Shown: positions 16,833 through 25,203 of the stretch, piece by piece | How the letters are laid out: each line of letters starts with the position of its first letter | Numbering within the stretch: position 1 is the first letter of the stretch | Assembly (NCBI GenBank): GCA_910578115.1 | Contig: CAJTPO010000031.1 | Location: 7,443 to 55,179, forward strand | Length of the DNA: 47,737 nt | Source: an uncultured Lachnospiraceae bacterium | Lineage (GTDB): Bacteria; Bacillota; Clostridia; Lachnospirales; Lachnospiraceae | Direction: 5' to 3' | Notes under the pieces: generated by a model | The model's database searches: none | What the model saw: the letters and a program-made list of their open reading frames with translations, nothing else | What the model was told of the DNA's origin: nothing | Program-made: the position numbers and the translations under genes

Positions 16833-17456
16833 ATGGATTTTTTAGAGGGAATGCTGCAGAAGGATAAGGACGAATTTACGCGGATCTGTAATCGTCTGCT
16901 CAGCAACTGCTTTATCTGCAGGCGCAATGAGACGGCGAGAGGCGATTACTATTTTATCACCAGATATAAGGAGAAGTTTACGCAGTATCTGGCGGTGACC
17001 GGTTACCGGCTGGAGATCAATGAGGAATACGGCGTGGTGCAGCTGACCAATCCGCTGAATTATAACCGTTACAATATGAAGCTTTTTGAATCCGTGATTC
17101 TGTTGATCCTGCGGATCTTATATGACGAGAAGAAGCGGGAGCTGTCCGCCAGCGATGAGGTGATTGTCAATATGGGCGACATCCATGAGAAGTTTCTGAG
17201 TCTCAAGATCCGGGACAAGATGATGGACAAGACCACGCTGCGCAATGCGATCAGTACCATGCGGCGTTTTCAGCTGGTGGAGGTTCTGGACCGGGAGCTT
17301 TCCAATGAGGATTCCCGTCTGATCATCTACGATTCCATCCTGATGGCAGTGCGGGTGGAGGACATCAAGCTGGCTTATGAAAAGCTGGAAAACTATCGAA
17401 AGGGCGGAAAGTCGAATGAAGAAACTGACGAGAGTGAAACTGATCAACTGGCATAG
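16833..17456 (+). CDS. jetB: Wadjet anti-plasmid system protein JetB
   Basis: 207 residues, the size of a MukE-like KITE protein. It contains tandem winged-helix segments (KLFESVILLILRILYDEKKR and a later DKTTLRNAISTMRRFQLVEV). JetB dimers bind the JetA kleisin and help shape the motor complex around DNA. AAGGAG at 16817-16822 stands before ATG 16833. Its last 41 bases overlap jetC, so the two are probably translated in a coupled way. The C-terminus is acidic (NEETDESETDQLA). The call comes from position between jetA and jetC, length and fold pattern. Confidence 0.88.
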   Translation: MDFLEGMLQKDKDEFTRICNRLLSNCFICRRNETARGDYYFITRYKEKFTQYLAVTGYRLEINEEYGVVQLTNPLNYNRYNMKLFESVILLILRILYDEKKRELSASDEVIVNMGDIHEKFLSLKIRDKMMDKTTLRNAISTMRRFQLVEVLDRELSNEDSRLIIYDSILMAVRVEDIKLAYEKLENYRKGGKSNEETDESETDQLA

Positions 17457-20400
17457 GTTTACCAACGTGCTGATCGATCTTGAGAATTCCGTCCTGATCT
17501 CCGGTGAGAACGGTGCAGGCAAATCCACACTGCTCGATGCCATCCAGTTTGTGGTGACCTGCTCCACCAACTATTTCAATAAGGCGGCCCACGAGAACGG
17601 CAAGCGGAAGCTGACCGGCTATATCCGCTGCAAGACCGGGCGCGAGAACAGGCCCTATGAGCGGACCGGAGAGATCAGCGCCCATGTGGCCCTGGAATTC
17701 TATGAGGAGAAGCGGCAGAAATATTTTATCGTCGGTGCGGTGGTGGACTCCGCGTCGGAAGGACAGGAGAAGACGGTGCGCTATCTGATGGACGGGGAGC
17801 GGCTGGAGGACGGACTCTTTTTTCAGGGAAAAGTGCCCAGATCCATCGCCCAGTTCCGGGCCGGTAACGGGAAGAAGATCAAGACCTGGTGTACCACGGA
17901 GAAGGATGCGAAGCAGATGATCAAGAACCGCTTCGGCCGTCTGGAAGATAAATTCTTTAAGCTGATCCCCAAGGCCATGGCTTTCCGGCCCATTGATGAT
18001 ATCAAGGATTTCGTCTATTCGTATGTGCTGGACGAGAAGGAAGTGAATATCGACATTCTGCGGGAGAATGTGCGCACGTATCAGGATCTGCAGCGCACAC
18101 TGGATAAGATCAAGCTGCGGATGGGGAGGCTGGAAAAGATTGAGGGATTCTACAGGCAGGTGGAAGACGGCACGCGGAAAGACCGGATGTACGAGTATTT
18201 TCTGGACCGGATAGAAGTGGACATTCTGGAGGAGGAGATCAGGCAGCTGGAGAGCGTCATCGTGCACGATACCTACAGGCTGGAGCGGTGGAATCAGGAG
18301 ATTGCGGAAGCCCAGAAGGAGAAGGAAGAGAGACAGGCCATCCGGGACAACCTCTATGCGGAGCTGGCCAGTGACAAGGATTTTATCGCCAGAGACGAAC
18401 AGCAGAAGAAACTGCTGCTTTTGGAGGAACGTGAAAGGCAGCTGTCCGGGGAGCGGCAGCAGCTGCTTACAAGTGTGAATATGGCGAAAGCAGAAGTCAA
18501 CCGGCTGTTGCAGGTGCCGGACGCAGACGACTGCATCCGGTCATACGGCGAACAGCTGGGGCAGCTGGAGAAGACGGTGCGGATCGATGACTTCAAGGAT
18601 ACCCTGCAGAAGGTTATCGCCTACAAGAATTATATGAGCGACCGGGTCTATAAGAGGCGTGCGGAACTGGATATGAACCTGCGGGAGCTGTCCGGGCAGA
18701 AGAAGGAATGGGACTTGAAGATCGAGAACCTGATGAAGAAGAAGCTTTCCTACCCGGAGGAAGTCACCCGGGTGATGAATGCCATTAGAGAGGAATTCGT
18801 CCGCATCGGCAGGACGCCGGAACCGCGGATCCTGTGCGAGATGCTGGAGATCACGGACGATTCCTGGCGCAATGCGGTGGAGGGGTATCTGAATACGCAG
18901 CGTTTCTATATCCTGGTGGAGCCGGATAATTTCGATATCGCCCTCGGCACTTATGACAGACTGCGCAGGGAGAAGAAGACTTACGGCGTGGGGCTGATCA
19001 ACACGCAGAATCTGGAGGGGTACGATACCGCGCCGGAAGGATCTCTGGCCACGGTGGTCACGTCCGGCAACAAGTATGCCAGACGCTACATCAATATGGT
19101 GCTGGGCAAGGTGACCATGTGCGAGCATTACAGCCATCTGAAGAAATACAAGACGGCCATCACCAGAGAGTGTATGCGCTATCAGAACCACGTAGCAAGT
19201 GCCATCAAGCCTGCCATCTTCGAGACGCCCTATATCGGCAAAAACGCCATCCGGGTACAGTTGGAGCAGGCAAAGCATAAGAGTAAAGAGCTGGAAAATC
19301 AGATCAAAGAGAAACAGAATGTGCTGCAGAAGCTGGAAGAACTGCAAAAACCCCTTTCCACGGAGACGGATACCGATATTAAATACCGCGTGGATGTGCT
19401 TGTGGAACTCAGGAACACGGCGCAGGAGATCAAGAACTGCCGGGCCAACATCGCCACGCTGGAGAAAAATTCCAATATGATCCTCAAGCAGATCCAGCTG
19501 TCGGAGCTGGAGAAGATCATCCGGGAGAAGGAGGAGCAGATCGCCAGAGACAACCGGCGGGTGGGACAGACCGAGCAGAATATCGAGAATACCAGAGGAA
19601 GGCTAGCCGACCGGCAGACCTCCCTGGTGGGGCAGAAGGCGCGCTGTGCGGAGTTTGCCGCCAGACAGGAAGAAGATATCGTGCTCTGGGATCATGATTA
19701 TGAGAAGCAGCTAAAGGACAAAAGCCACGAACAGTTCAAGGAGAACTTCGCCCGCAGAAGGAAGGCCAACCAGACCACCATAGCCAAATGCACGGAATCC
19801 ATGACAAATGCCATGGTGGAATACAAGACCGCTCACGACTTCGGCGCGGCGGCCACGCTGGAAGGATATCCGGATTTCGAGGCGGAATACAGCAAGCTGA
19901 AAAGTTCCGAACTGCTCAGTTATGAGGAGAAGGTGGAGAGCGCAAGACAGTCCGCAGAGGAGGAGTTCCGGGAGCAGTTTCTGGCCAAGCTGCAGGAGAA
20001 TATGAAGAACGCCCAGACGGAATTCAAGGAACTGAACAAGGCGCTTCGGGATATCCGTTTCAGCAACGAGAAGTATGAATTCCTGTTTATGCCCAGCAAA
20101 CGTTACCGCCATTATTATGAGATGATCATGGATGACTTTAACGCCGTGCAGGGAGAGTCCATTTTCAGCGGTCTTTTCCACGAGAATCATAAAGAGGTGA
20201 TCGACGAGCTGTTTGAGCGGCTGGCGCTTGATCATGAGAACAGCGCGAAGGCACTGGACGAGTTTACGGACTACAGGACCTATATGGATTATGATATCCG
20301 TATCCTGCACAGTGACGACAGTTATTCGCTGTATTCCAAGGTGTGTGAGGAGAAGAGCGGCGGGGAGACCCAGACGCCTTTCTATGTGACCGTGGCCGCC

Positions 20401-20658
20401 TCCTTCGTGCAGTTGTACCGCAACGGTATCGGCGGCGAGGCCGTGGGGCTGGTGATGTTCGACGAGGCTTTTAACAACATGGATGACGAGCGGATCGGCG
20501 GGGGGCTGGAATTTTTGCGCAGGCTGCCGCTGCAGATCCTGATTGCGGCGCCGCCGGACAAGATCCAGTATATCAGCCCCTTTGTGGAGGAAACGCTTTT
20601 GGTGATGACGGATGAAAAGGTGAGCTTCGCGGAGAGGTATTACAATGGTGCAGTATGA
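17416..20658 (+). CDS. jetC: Wadjet anti-plasmid system SMC-like ATPase JetC
   Basis: 1080 residues from ATG 17416, preceded by AAAGGGCGG; a longer frame starts inside jetB and is not used. JetC is the MukB/SMC-like motor that extrudes DNA loops with ATP. Walker A GENGAGKST is at 30-38. Two long coiled-coil arms run at roughly 240-430 and 610-880, separated by a hinge-like globular stretch around 470-600. Near the end come the signature EKSGGETQT (about 978-986) and Walker B LVMFDEAFNNMDDER (about 1012). All ATPase elements are intact. It overlaps jetB by 41 bases and jetD by 14, indicating strict co-translation. It targets circular plasmids in known Wadjet systems. Confidence 0.93.
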   Translation: MKKLTRVKLINWHRFTNVLIDLENSVLISGENGAGKSTLLDAIQFVVTCSTNYFNKAAHENGKRKLTGYIRCKTGRENRPYERTGEISAHVALEFYEEKRQKYFIVGAVVDSASEGQEKTVRYLMDGERLEDGLFFQGKVPRSIAQFRAGNGKKIKTWCTTEKDAKQMIKNRFGRLEDKFFKLIPKAMAFRPIDDIKDFVYSYVLDEKEVNIDILRENVRTYQDLQRTLDKIKLRMGRLEKIEGFYRQVEDGTRKDRMYEYFLDRIEVDILEEEIRQLESVIVHDTYRLERWNQEIAEAQKEKEERQAIRDNLYAELASDKDFIARDEQQKKLLLLEERERQLSGERQQLLTSVNMAKAEVNRLLQVPDADDCIRSYGEQLGQLEKTVRIDDFKDTLQKVIAYKNYMSDRVYKRRAELDMNLRELSGQKKEWDLKIENLMKKKLSYPEEVTRVMNAIREEFVRIGRTPEPRILCEMLEITDDSWRNAVEGYLNTQRFYILVEPDNFDIALGTYDRLRREKKTYGVGLINTQNLEGYDTAPEGSLATVVTSGNKYARRYINMVLGKVTMCEHYSHLKKYKTAITRECMRYQNHVASAIKPAIFETPYIGKNAIRVQLEQAKHKSKELENQIKEKQNVLQKLEELQKPLSTETDTDIKYRVDVLVELRNTAQEIKNCRANIATLEKNSNMILKQIQLSELEKIIREKEEQIARDNRRVGQTEQNIENTRGRLADRQTSLVGQKARCAEFAARQEEDIVLWDHDYEKQLKDKSHEQFKENFARRRKANQTTIAKCTESMTNAMVEYKTAHDFGAAATLEGYPDFEAEYSKLKSSELLSYEEKVESARQSAEEEFREQFLAKLQENMKNAQTEFKELNKALRDIRFSNEKYEFLFMPSKRYRHYYEMIMDDFNAVQGESIFSGLFHENHKEVIDELFERLALDHENSAKALDEFTDYRTYMDYDIRILHSDDSYSLYSKVCEEKSGGETQTPFYVTVAASFVQLYRNGIGGEAVGLVMFDEAFNNMDDERIGGGLEFLRRLPLQILIAAPPDKIQYISPFVEETLLVMTDEKVSFAERYYNGAV

Positions 20659-21856
20659 CAAGATGATCCTGAACAGGCTGTTGGACACTTATGAGTCCAG
20701 CCTGCTTTCCACAGGAGAGAACAGAAGGAATATCCATATCGAGTTCCGTTTTACGAAAAAGGCGCTGCCGGCTTACTTCGACGAAAGCTCTTCGGAATAT
20801 GAGCGGATCCACTTTTTCATGGAAAGTCTGGAGGAAAAGCAGCTGATACGGATCTGCTGGCAGGGAGGGCGCAAAGGGCATATCATCGCCAGGGTACAGC
20901 TGCAGACGGAAAATCTGGAGACGGCCTATGCTTTTGTGCGCCGGGTGCCGAAGCAGGATCTGGCGGCAGGACACAGACAGCTGCTGAAAGAGTGCCTTGC
21001 GAAGGAGCCGACGCCGGTCTGCCGTGCTTTTGCGGCCCATGTGCTGGAACGTCTGGCGGAACATAAATCTGTGAAGGAATTCGTGCAGCTGGAGGATATC
21101 GCGTCTACCAGGCGGCTGCTTGCCGTGATAGAGGCCATCGAGAAGAATGAAGAGCCGCTGTACCTGCGGGAATTTTCGATTCGGCATTTCCAGGATTCCA
21201 AGGCCTTCGAGAAGATGGAAGGCAGGATCGCCCATATTTTCAGGCGGTTTCAGGAAGGATGCGAGGAGGCAGCCGTGGAGGAGATCCTGGCGGAATACGG
21301 CATCTACCATACGCCGGATTATGTTTATCTGAAAGGGAATGCGACGCTTTTAGTGGGAGCGGAGAAGATGGATCTGTCGGTGTTAAAGCAGGGACTTGGC
21401 ATCTCCGGGGAGGATATCGGCAGGATACGGTTTGCGGGTACGGCAGCGGTGAAGCAGGTGATCACCATCGAGAATCTGACCACCTTTTTCCGCTGGCAGG
21501 AGGAAGACAGCCTGCTTGTATATCTGGGCGGTTATCACAACAGCGTCCGCCGCGCCCTGCTTATGGAACTCCATGCGGCCTGCCCGCAGGCGGCGTATCA
21601 TCATTTCGGAGATATTGACGCCGGCGGGTTCGAGATCTACCGTGACCTGCGGGAGAAGACGGGCATTCCCTTCCGGATGTACCGGATGGATCTGGAGACA
21701 CTGCAGGCCTATGAACAGTACGGCAGGCCGCTGACGGAGAACGACAGGAAACGGCTGCAGAAGATGCGCGGACGGGAAGAGCTGTGTGAGGTGATCGACT
21801 ATATGCTGGCGCATGATGTGAAGCTGGAACAGGAGTGTATCAGAGGAGCGTTTTAA
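20645..21856 (+). CDS. jetD: Wadjet anti-plasmid system nuclease JetD
   Basis: 403 residues. JetD is the TOPRIM-type nuclease, related to topoisomerase VI A subunits, that cleaves DNA once the JetABC motor stalls on a small circle. The catalytic residues are visible: Glu276 in ITIENLTTFF and the DxD pair Asp323/Asp325 in GDIDAGGFE. An N-terminal winged-helix part (about 1-200) precedes the TOPRIM domain, as in the DUF3322/DUF2220 arrangement. ATG 20645 lies within the end of jetC, with GGAGAGG seven bases upstream. It is the last gene of the operon, followed by an intrinsic terminator. All active-site residues are present, so the system looks functional. Confidence 0.92.
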   Translation: MVQYDKMILNRLLDTYESSLLSTGENRRNIHIEFRFTKKALPAYFDESSSEYERIHFFMESLEEKQLIRICWQGGRKGHIIARVQLQTENLETAYAFVRRVPKQDLAAGHRQLLKECLAKEPTPVCRAFAAHVLERLAEHKSVKEFVQLEDIASTRRLLAVIEAIEKNEEPLYLREFSIRHFQDSKAFEKMEGRIAHIFRRFQEGCEEAAVEEILAEYGIYHTPDYVYLKGNATLLVGAEKMDLSVLKQGLGISGEDIGRIRFAGTAAVKQVITIENLTTFFRWQEEDSLLVYLGGYHNSVRRALLMELHAACPQAAYHHFGDIDAGGFEIYRDLREKTGIPFRMYRMDLETLQAYEQYGRPLTENDRKRLQKMRGREELCEVIDYMLAHDVKLEQECIRGAF

Positions 21857-21878
21857 AAGAATCAAATACCGGATTAAG

Positions 21879-21919
21879 ATATCCCGTATGCAGTGATACT
21901 GTGTGGGGGATATTTTTAT
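21879..21919 (+). terminator. Intrinsic terminator after the Wadjet operon
   Basis: ATATCCC (21879-21885) pairs with GGGATAT (21907-21913), with a smaller inner GTAT/ATAC stem, followed by TTTTTATA. It closes the jet operon. Confidence 0.75.
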
Positions 21920-21966
21920 ATCGCAGAAAAGTTAGAAAGTATATTCTGTGAGGTAAAGAATTTACG

Positions 21967-22040
21967 CATCGGAGGTCAAAATTTTGCCTTCCGATGAAAA
22001 TTGTCTGTCGCTATAATAAAAACATCTTAAGTAAACTTAA
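21967..22040 (+). promoter_or_regulatory. Control region of the importer operon with two inverted repeats
   Basis: A 30-base near-perfect palindrome (21967-21996, CATCGGA...TCCGATG outer arms, CAAAATTTTG core) is followed by TATAAT at 22012-22017 and then a second repeat, TTAAGT-AA-ACTTAA (22027-22040). A weak -35 (TTCCGA, 21989-21994) falls inside the palindrome, which suits control by an activator, perhaps the AraC-type response regulator at 27045. The ribosome site AGGAGG is at 22050-22055. Confidence 0.55.
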
Positions 22041-22063
22041 TAAAGTGACAGGAGGTAACGGTT

Positions 22064-23407
22064 ATGAGAAGGAAATTATCGGCAATGCTTCTGGCAGTGA
22101 GTCTGGTGTTTGGCTGTACAGGATGTGGCAGTGAGCCGAATCAAAGAAAAGAGGCAGAACAATCCGGGGCAGAACAGGATGGAACAGAAGAAGCAGAGTC
22201 GCAGGAGGATGCAGTACAGTCAGCTTCCGATGGGGAAAAAGTAATAACCATGTGGAGCGTTGCCACGGAGGGAAGTGCCACCGCTAACGGTGTGGCAAAA
22301 GCGATCGAAACGTATGAAAGTAATCATCCGGGGGTCAGGATCAAGCATGAGACTTTTGAAAACGAGGCTTATAAGACGAAGATCAGGACGGCCATCGCAG
22401 CAAATGAAGTACCTGATATCTTCTTTGCCTGGTTCGGAGCCTGGTCAGAACCTTTTGTTGACGCCGAAAAGGTTCTGAATTTGGATGATTACTATGCAGA
22501 CTTTTCCGAGGAGATCACACAGGAGACGCTGTCTTATGCAACGTTTGACGGCAGTCTTTACGGAGTTCCGTCTTCCACACCGATCTCCGTGCTGTACTAT
22601 AACAAGGCACTGTTTGAGGAGTATGGTGTAAAAGTGCCGGCTACGGCGGATGAATTTCTACAGGCATGCCAGACATTTACGGATAATGGTGTTCCGGCAT
22701 TGTCTACCAGCGTTAAGGAAAACTGGGTGTTGGCGATGTTGTTCGATGCGCTGCAGCTGCACGCAACAGGCCCTGAGGATGCGGCAAAGGCGGTGACAAG
22801 AAATGGCGGTGACTATAATGATCCTGGATTCCTGCAGGCGGCACAGATGTTACGGGATCTGATCGATATGGGAGCGTTTATCGAAGGCGTGACCGGATTC
22901 AGCGGTGATGAGGCCAATCAGGCATTTATTGACGGGAAAACGGCTATGTATGTGCAGGGTTCCTGGCTGGCGGGAAGTATTCAGAATGGTGCGGAGAATC
23001 CGGATGATTTCGACCTTGTCCCGGTGCCCGTCCTGAATCCGGAAAGGGCAAGTGAACATGATTTCATGGGCGGCGCGGCGGAAGGATTTATGGTGGCGGC
23101 AGATGTGGAGGATCCGGCGGTCGTGGCTAATGCCGTATTTGAAATTTCCAGATCCATTTCGGAAAACTGTTATCTGGATGGTTCTGCGCTTCCTGCCTGG
23201 AAGGTGAATTATGATGACAGTCAGGTGCCGCCGATGATCCGGAAACTGGCAGCTTATTCCGCAGAAGCGACTTCTTACACCGTGTGGTTCAATGTCCTGA
23301 TGACAGCGGATGATACGGAAGAATATTTCGATCTGACAGACCAGCTTTTTGTCGGCAATATTACACCGGAACAGTATGTGGAGTCTCTTGCAGATTATCT
23401 GAAATAA
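22064..23407 (+). CDS. Sugar ABC transporter substrate-binding lipoprotein (family 1)
   Basis: 447 residues. A lipoprotein signal at 1-21 ends in a lipobox that is either VFGC (Cys18) or CTGC (Cys21). It is followed by an acidic, Gln/Glu-rich linker (about 22-52) and then the extracellular sugar-binding fold beginning VITMWSVATEG. It should sit on the outer face of the membrane and deliver a carbohydrate or similar solute to the permeases encoded next. Length fits MalE/UgpB-type proteins. AGGAGG lies eight bases before ATG 22064. It is the first gene of the importer unit, with a stabilising hairpin after it. The ligand cannot be told from sequence; it is probably the substrate, or its precursor, of the glycyl radical enzyme at 27805. 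Confidence 0.9.
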   Translation: MRRKLSAMLLAVSLVFGCTGCGSEPNQRKEAEQSGAEQDGTEEAESQEDAVQSASDGEKVITMWSVATEGSATANGVAKAIETYESNHPGVRIKHETFENEAYKTKIRTAIAANEVPDIFFAWFGAWSEPFVDAEKVLNLDDYYADFSEEITQETLSYATFDGSLYGVPSSTPISVLYYNKALFEEYGVKVPATADEFLQACQTFTDNGVPALSTSVKENWVLAMLFDALQLHATGPEDAAKAVTRNGGDYNDPGFLQAAQMLRDLIDMGAFIEGVTGFSGDEANQAFIDGKTAMYVQGSWLAGSIQNGAENPDDFDLVPVPVLNPERASEHDFMGGAAEGFMVAADVEDPAVVANAVFEISRSISENCYLDGSALPAWKVNYDDSQVPPMIRKLAAYSAEATSYTVWFNVLMTADDTEEYFDLTDQLFVGNITPEQYVESLADYLK

Positions 23408-23419
23408 TGGAAAGCGTGC

Positions 23420-23444
23420 GGGGAATGGAAGAGATCCATTCCCC
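23420..23444 (+). other. Intercistronic hairpin between binding protein and permease genes
   Basis: GGGGAATGGA (23420-23429) pairs perfectly with TCCATTCCCC (23435-23444) over AGAGA. No T run follows, so it is more likely an mRNA-stabilising or partial-attenuation element, as found after many binding-protein genes, allowing more binding protein than permease. Confidence 0.65.
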
Positions 23445-23470
23445 ATAAAAAACGGTGAAGGGGGAAAACT

Positions 23471-24382
23471 ATGAATAAGGTGAGAAAGAATAAACTGGCT
23501 GTTGTTGTTTTTATCCTTCCTGCAGCATTTCTGTTTTTGGGGATTATTGTGATACCGATCTTTCTTTCCGGCTATTACAGTATGCTGGACTGGGATGGTA
23601 TTTCGGAGGGGATGTTTACAGGGTTGAAAAACTACAGGGAGATTTTCACCAGTCCGTCCATTGGGTTTCCGAAATCAGTAGTCAACGTGCTGCTTTTGGC
23701 ATTCCTGTCTCTGGTAGTACAGCTCCCTGTTTCGCTGCTTTTGGCCATCGTTCTGGCCAATGGCGTCAAAGGGGAAAGATTTTTTCTGTCGGTTTTCTTT
23801 ATTCCGAATCTGATTTCCACGGTTGTGACCGGACAGCTTTGGATGAAGATCTATAATTATGAGTATGGTCTTTTAAATCTGCTGCTGCGCGCTCTGGGAC
23901 TTGACAGTCTGACAAGGATCTGGCTTGGTGATATCAATACGGCTCTGGGAGCTGTTTTTGTGGCACAGCTGTGGCAGTATATCGGTTATAATATGCTGTT
24001 GTTATATGCCGGTATCAAATCACAGTCACAGGATGTGAAAGAGGCCGCCAGAATTGATGGGGCCGGGTCTGTCAGGATGGCATTTTCAATTATCATCCCA
24101 CAGCTGAAACCGGTGCTGGAAGTTTGTACGATCTTTGCAGTGGTGGGTTCCCTGAAAATCTTTGACTTGATCTATGTGCTGACAGACGGTGGCCCTGTCC
24201 ACGCGTCCGAGGTACCTTCCACGCTGATGGTAAGAATGATATTTTTCAGAAACAGATACGGGCTTGGAAGCGCTATGGCAATGTTTATCATATTTATCTG
24301 CTTTTTCTTTGCCGTATTGATCAGACAGCTGTACAGAACAAAAGACAAGGAGGAGAAACATGTCAGATATCATAAAAAATAA
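23471..24382 (+). CDS. Sugar ABC transporter permease, MalF/UgpA type
   Basis: 303 residues with six membrane segments; the first is right after a basic start (MNKVRKNK). The EAA coupling motif is EAARIDGAGSVRMAFSIIIP, which docks on the shared ATPase. AAGGGGG precedes ATG 23471. It overlaps the next permease gene by 23 bases. It forms the pore with the MalG-type subunit. No ATPase gene is present in this cluster, as is usual for such importers in Firmicutes, which share an MsmK-like ATPase encoded elsewhere. Confidence 0.92.
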   Translation: MNKVRKNKLAVVVFILPAAFLFLGIIVIPIFLSGYYSMLDWDGISEGMFTGLKNYREIFTSPSIGFPKSVVNVLLLAFLSLVVQLPVSLLLAIVLANGVKGERFFLSVFFIPNLISTVVTGQLWMKIYNYEYGLLNLLLRALGLDSLTRIWLGDINTALGAVFVAQLWQYIGYNMLLLYAGIKSQSQDVKEAARIDGAGSVRMAFSIIIPQLKPVLEVCTIFAVVGSLKIFDLIYVLTDGGPVHASEVPSTLMVRMIFFRNRYGLGSAMAMFIIFICFFFAVLIRQLYRTKDKEEKHVRYHKK

Positions 24383-25199
24383 GATACCACGCTTTGTCAG
24401 AAGTATGCTGCTTCTTCTCTGGGCGGTCATACAGCTGTTCCCTGTCTACTGGCTGTTCACATTTTCGTTGAAGAGCAACCGGGAAATATTCGGGGAGAAC
24501 GTAATAGGGCTGCCCAGGGAATGGTTGTGGGAAAACTATGAGAAGGCTCTGACAGTGGGGCATATGTTAAAATATTTCATGAATTCCCTGATCATAGCCG
24601 GTGGCAGTATTCTTGTAACGACTGTGGCGGCCTTAATGGCCGCATATGCGCTGGGCAGGCTCATATGGAAGGGAAGAAATCTTGCGAATGCCCTGTTCAT
24701 GCTGGGTCTGACAATCCCGATCCACGCGGCTATGCTGCCCATATTTCTGATCATGAAGAATATGAGACTTTTGAATACGTACCAGTCGCTGATTCTGCCT
24801 TATGCGGCATTTTCACTGGCGATGGCCATTCTTGTGTCGGGCAGTTTTCTTCAGTCGATACCGGAGGAGCTGGAAGAGTCGGCATGTATTGATGGCTGTG
24901 GCACTTATGGGATTTTTTTCAGGGTGACACTTCCGTTGATGAAACCAGCTTTTTCCACGGTGGCGATTTTCACTTTTTTGAATGCGTGGAATGAATTTAT
25001 GTTTGCGATTGTCTTTGTTTCGGATTCCAGATATAAGACATTGCCGGTGGGCATTCAGGAGCTTTTCGGACAGTATATGTCGGATTGGGGACCGGTGGGA
25101 GCCGCTCTTGTCATAGCAACTTTTCCGACGCTGCTTTTATACTGTTTCATGAGTGGAAAAATTCAGGAGAGCATGATTATGGGTGCTGTGAAAGGATAA
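24360..25199 (+). CDS. Sugar ABC transporter permease, MalG/UgpE type
   Basis: 279 residues with six membrane segments. The EAA motif is present in a slightly divergent form, EESACIDGCGTYGIFFRVTL, where EAA becomes ESA. AAGGAGG stands before ATG 24360, inside the end of the previous gene. The extracellular side includes the conserved NSLIIAGGS segment after the first helix. It is the second pore subunit, and only four bases separate it from the sensor kinase gene, showing that transport and sensing are expressed together. Confidence 0.92.
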   Translation: MSDIIKNKIPRFVRSMLLLLWAVIQLFPVYWLFTFSLKSNREIFGENVIGLPREWLWENYEKALTVGHMLKYFMNSLIIAGGSILVTTVAALMAAYALGRLIWKGRNLANALFMLGLTIPIHAAMLPIFLIMKNMRLLNTYQSLILPYAAFSLAMAILVSGSFLQSIPEELEESACIDGCGTYGIFFRVTLPLMKPAFSTVAIFTFLNAWNEFMFAIVFVSDSRYKTLPVGIQELFGQYMSDWGPVGAALVIATFPTLLLYCFMSGKIQESMIMGAVKG

Positions 25200-25203
25200 C
25201 GGT

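Noticed and set aside
17365..18267. 300-codon minus-strand open frame over jetC
   Set aside because: It is the shadow of a codon-biased, GC-rich gene; no ribosome site, His/Leu-rich composition without a family match, and jetC is certain on the other strand.
20573..21310. Minus-strand 245-codon frame over jetD
   Set aside because: Antisense shadow; jetD TOPRIM residues are clear on the plus strand.
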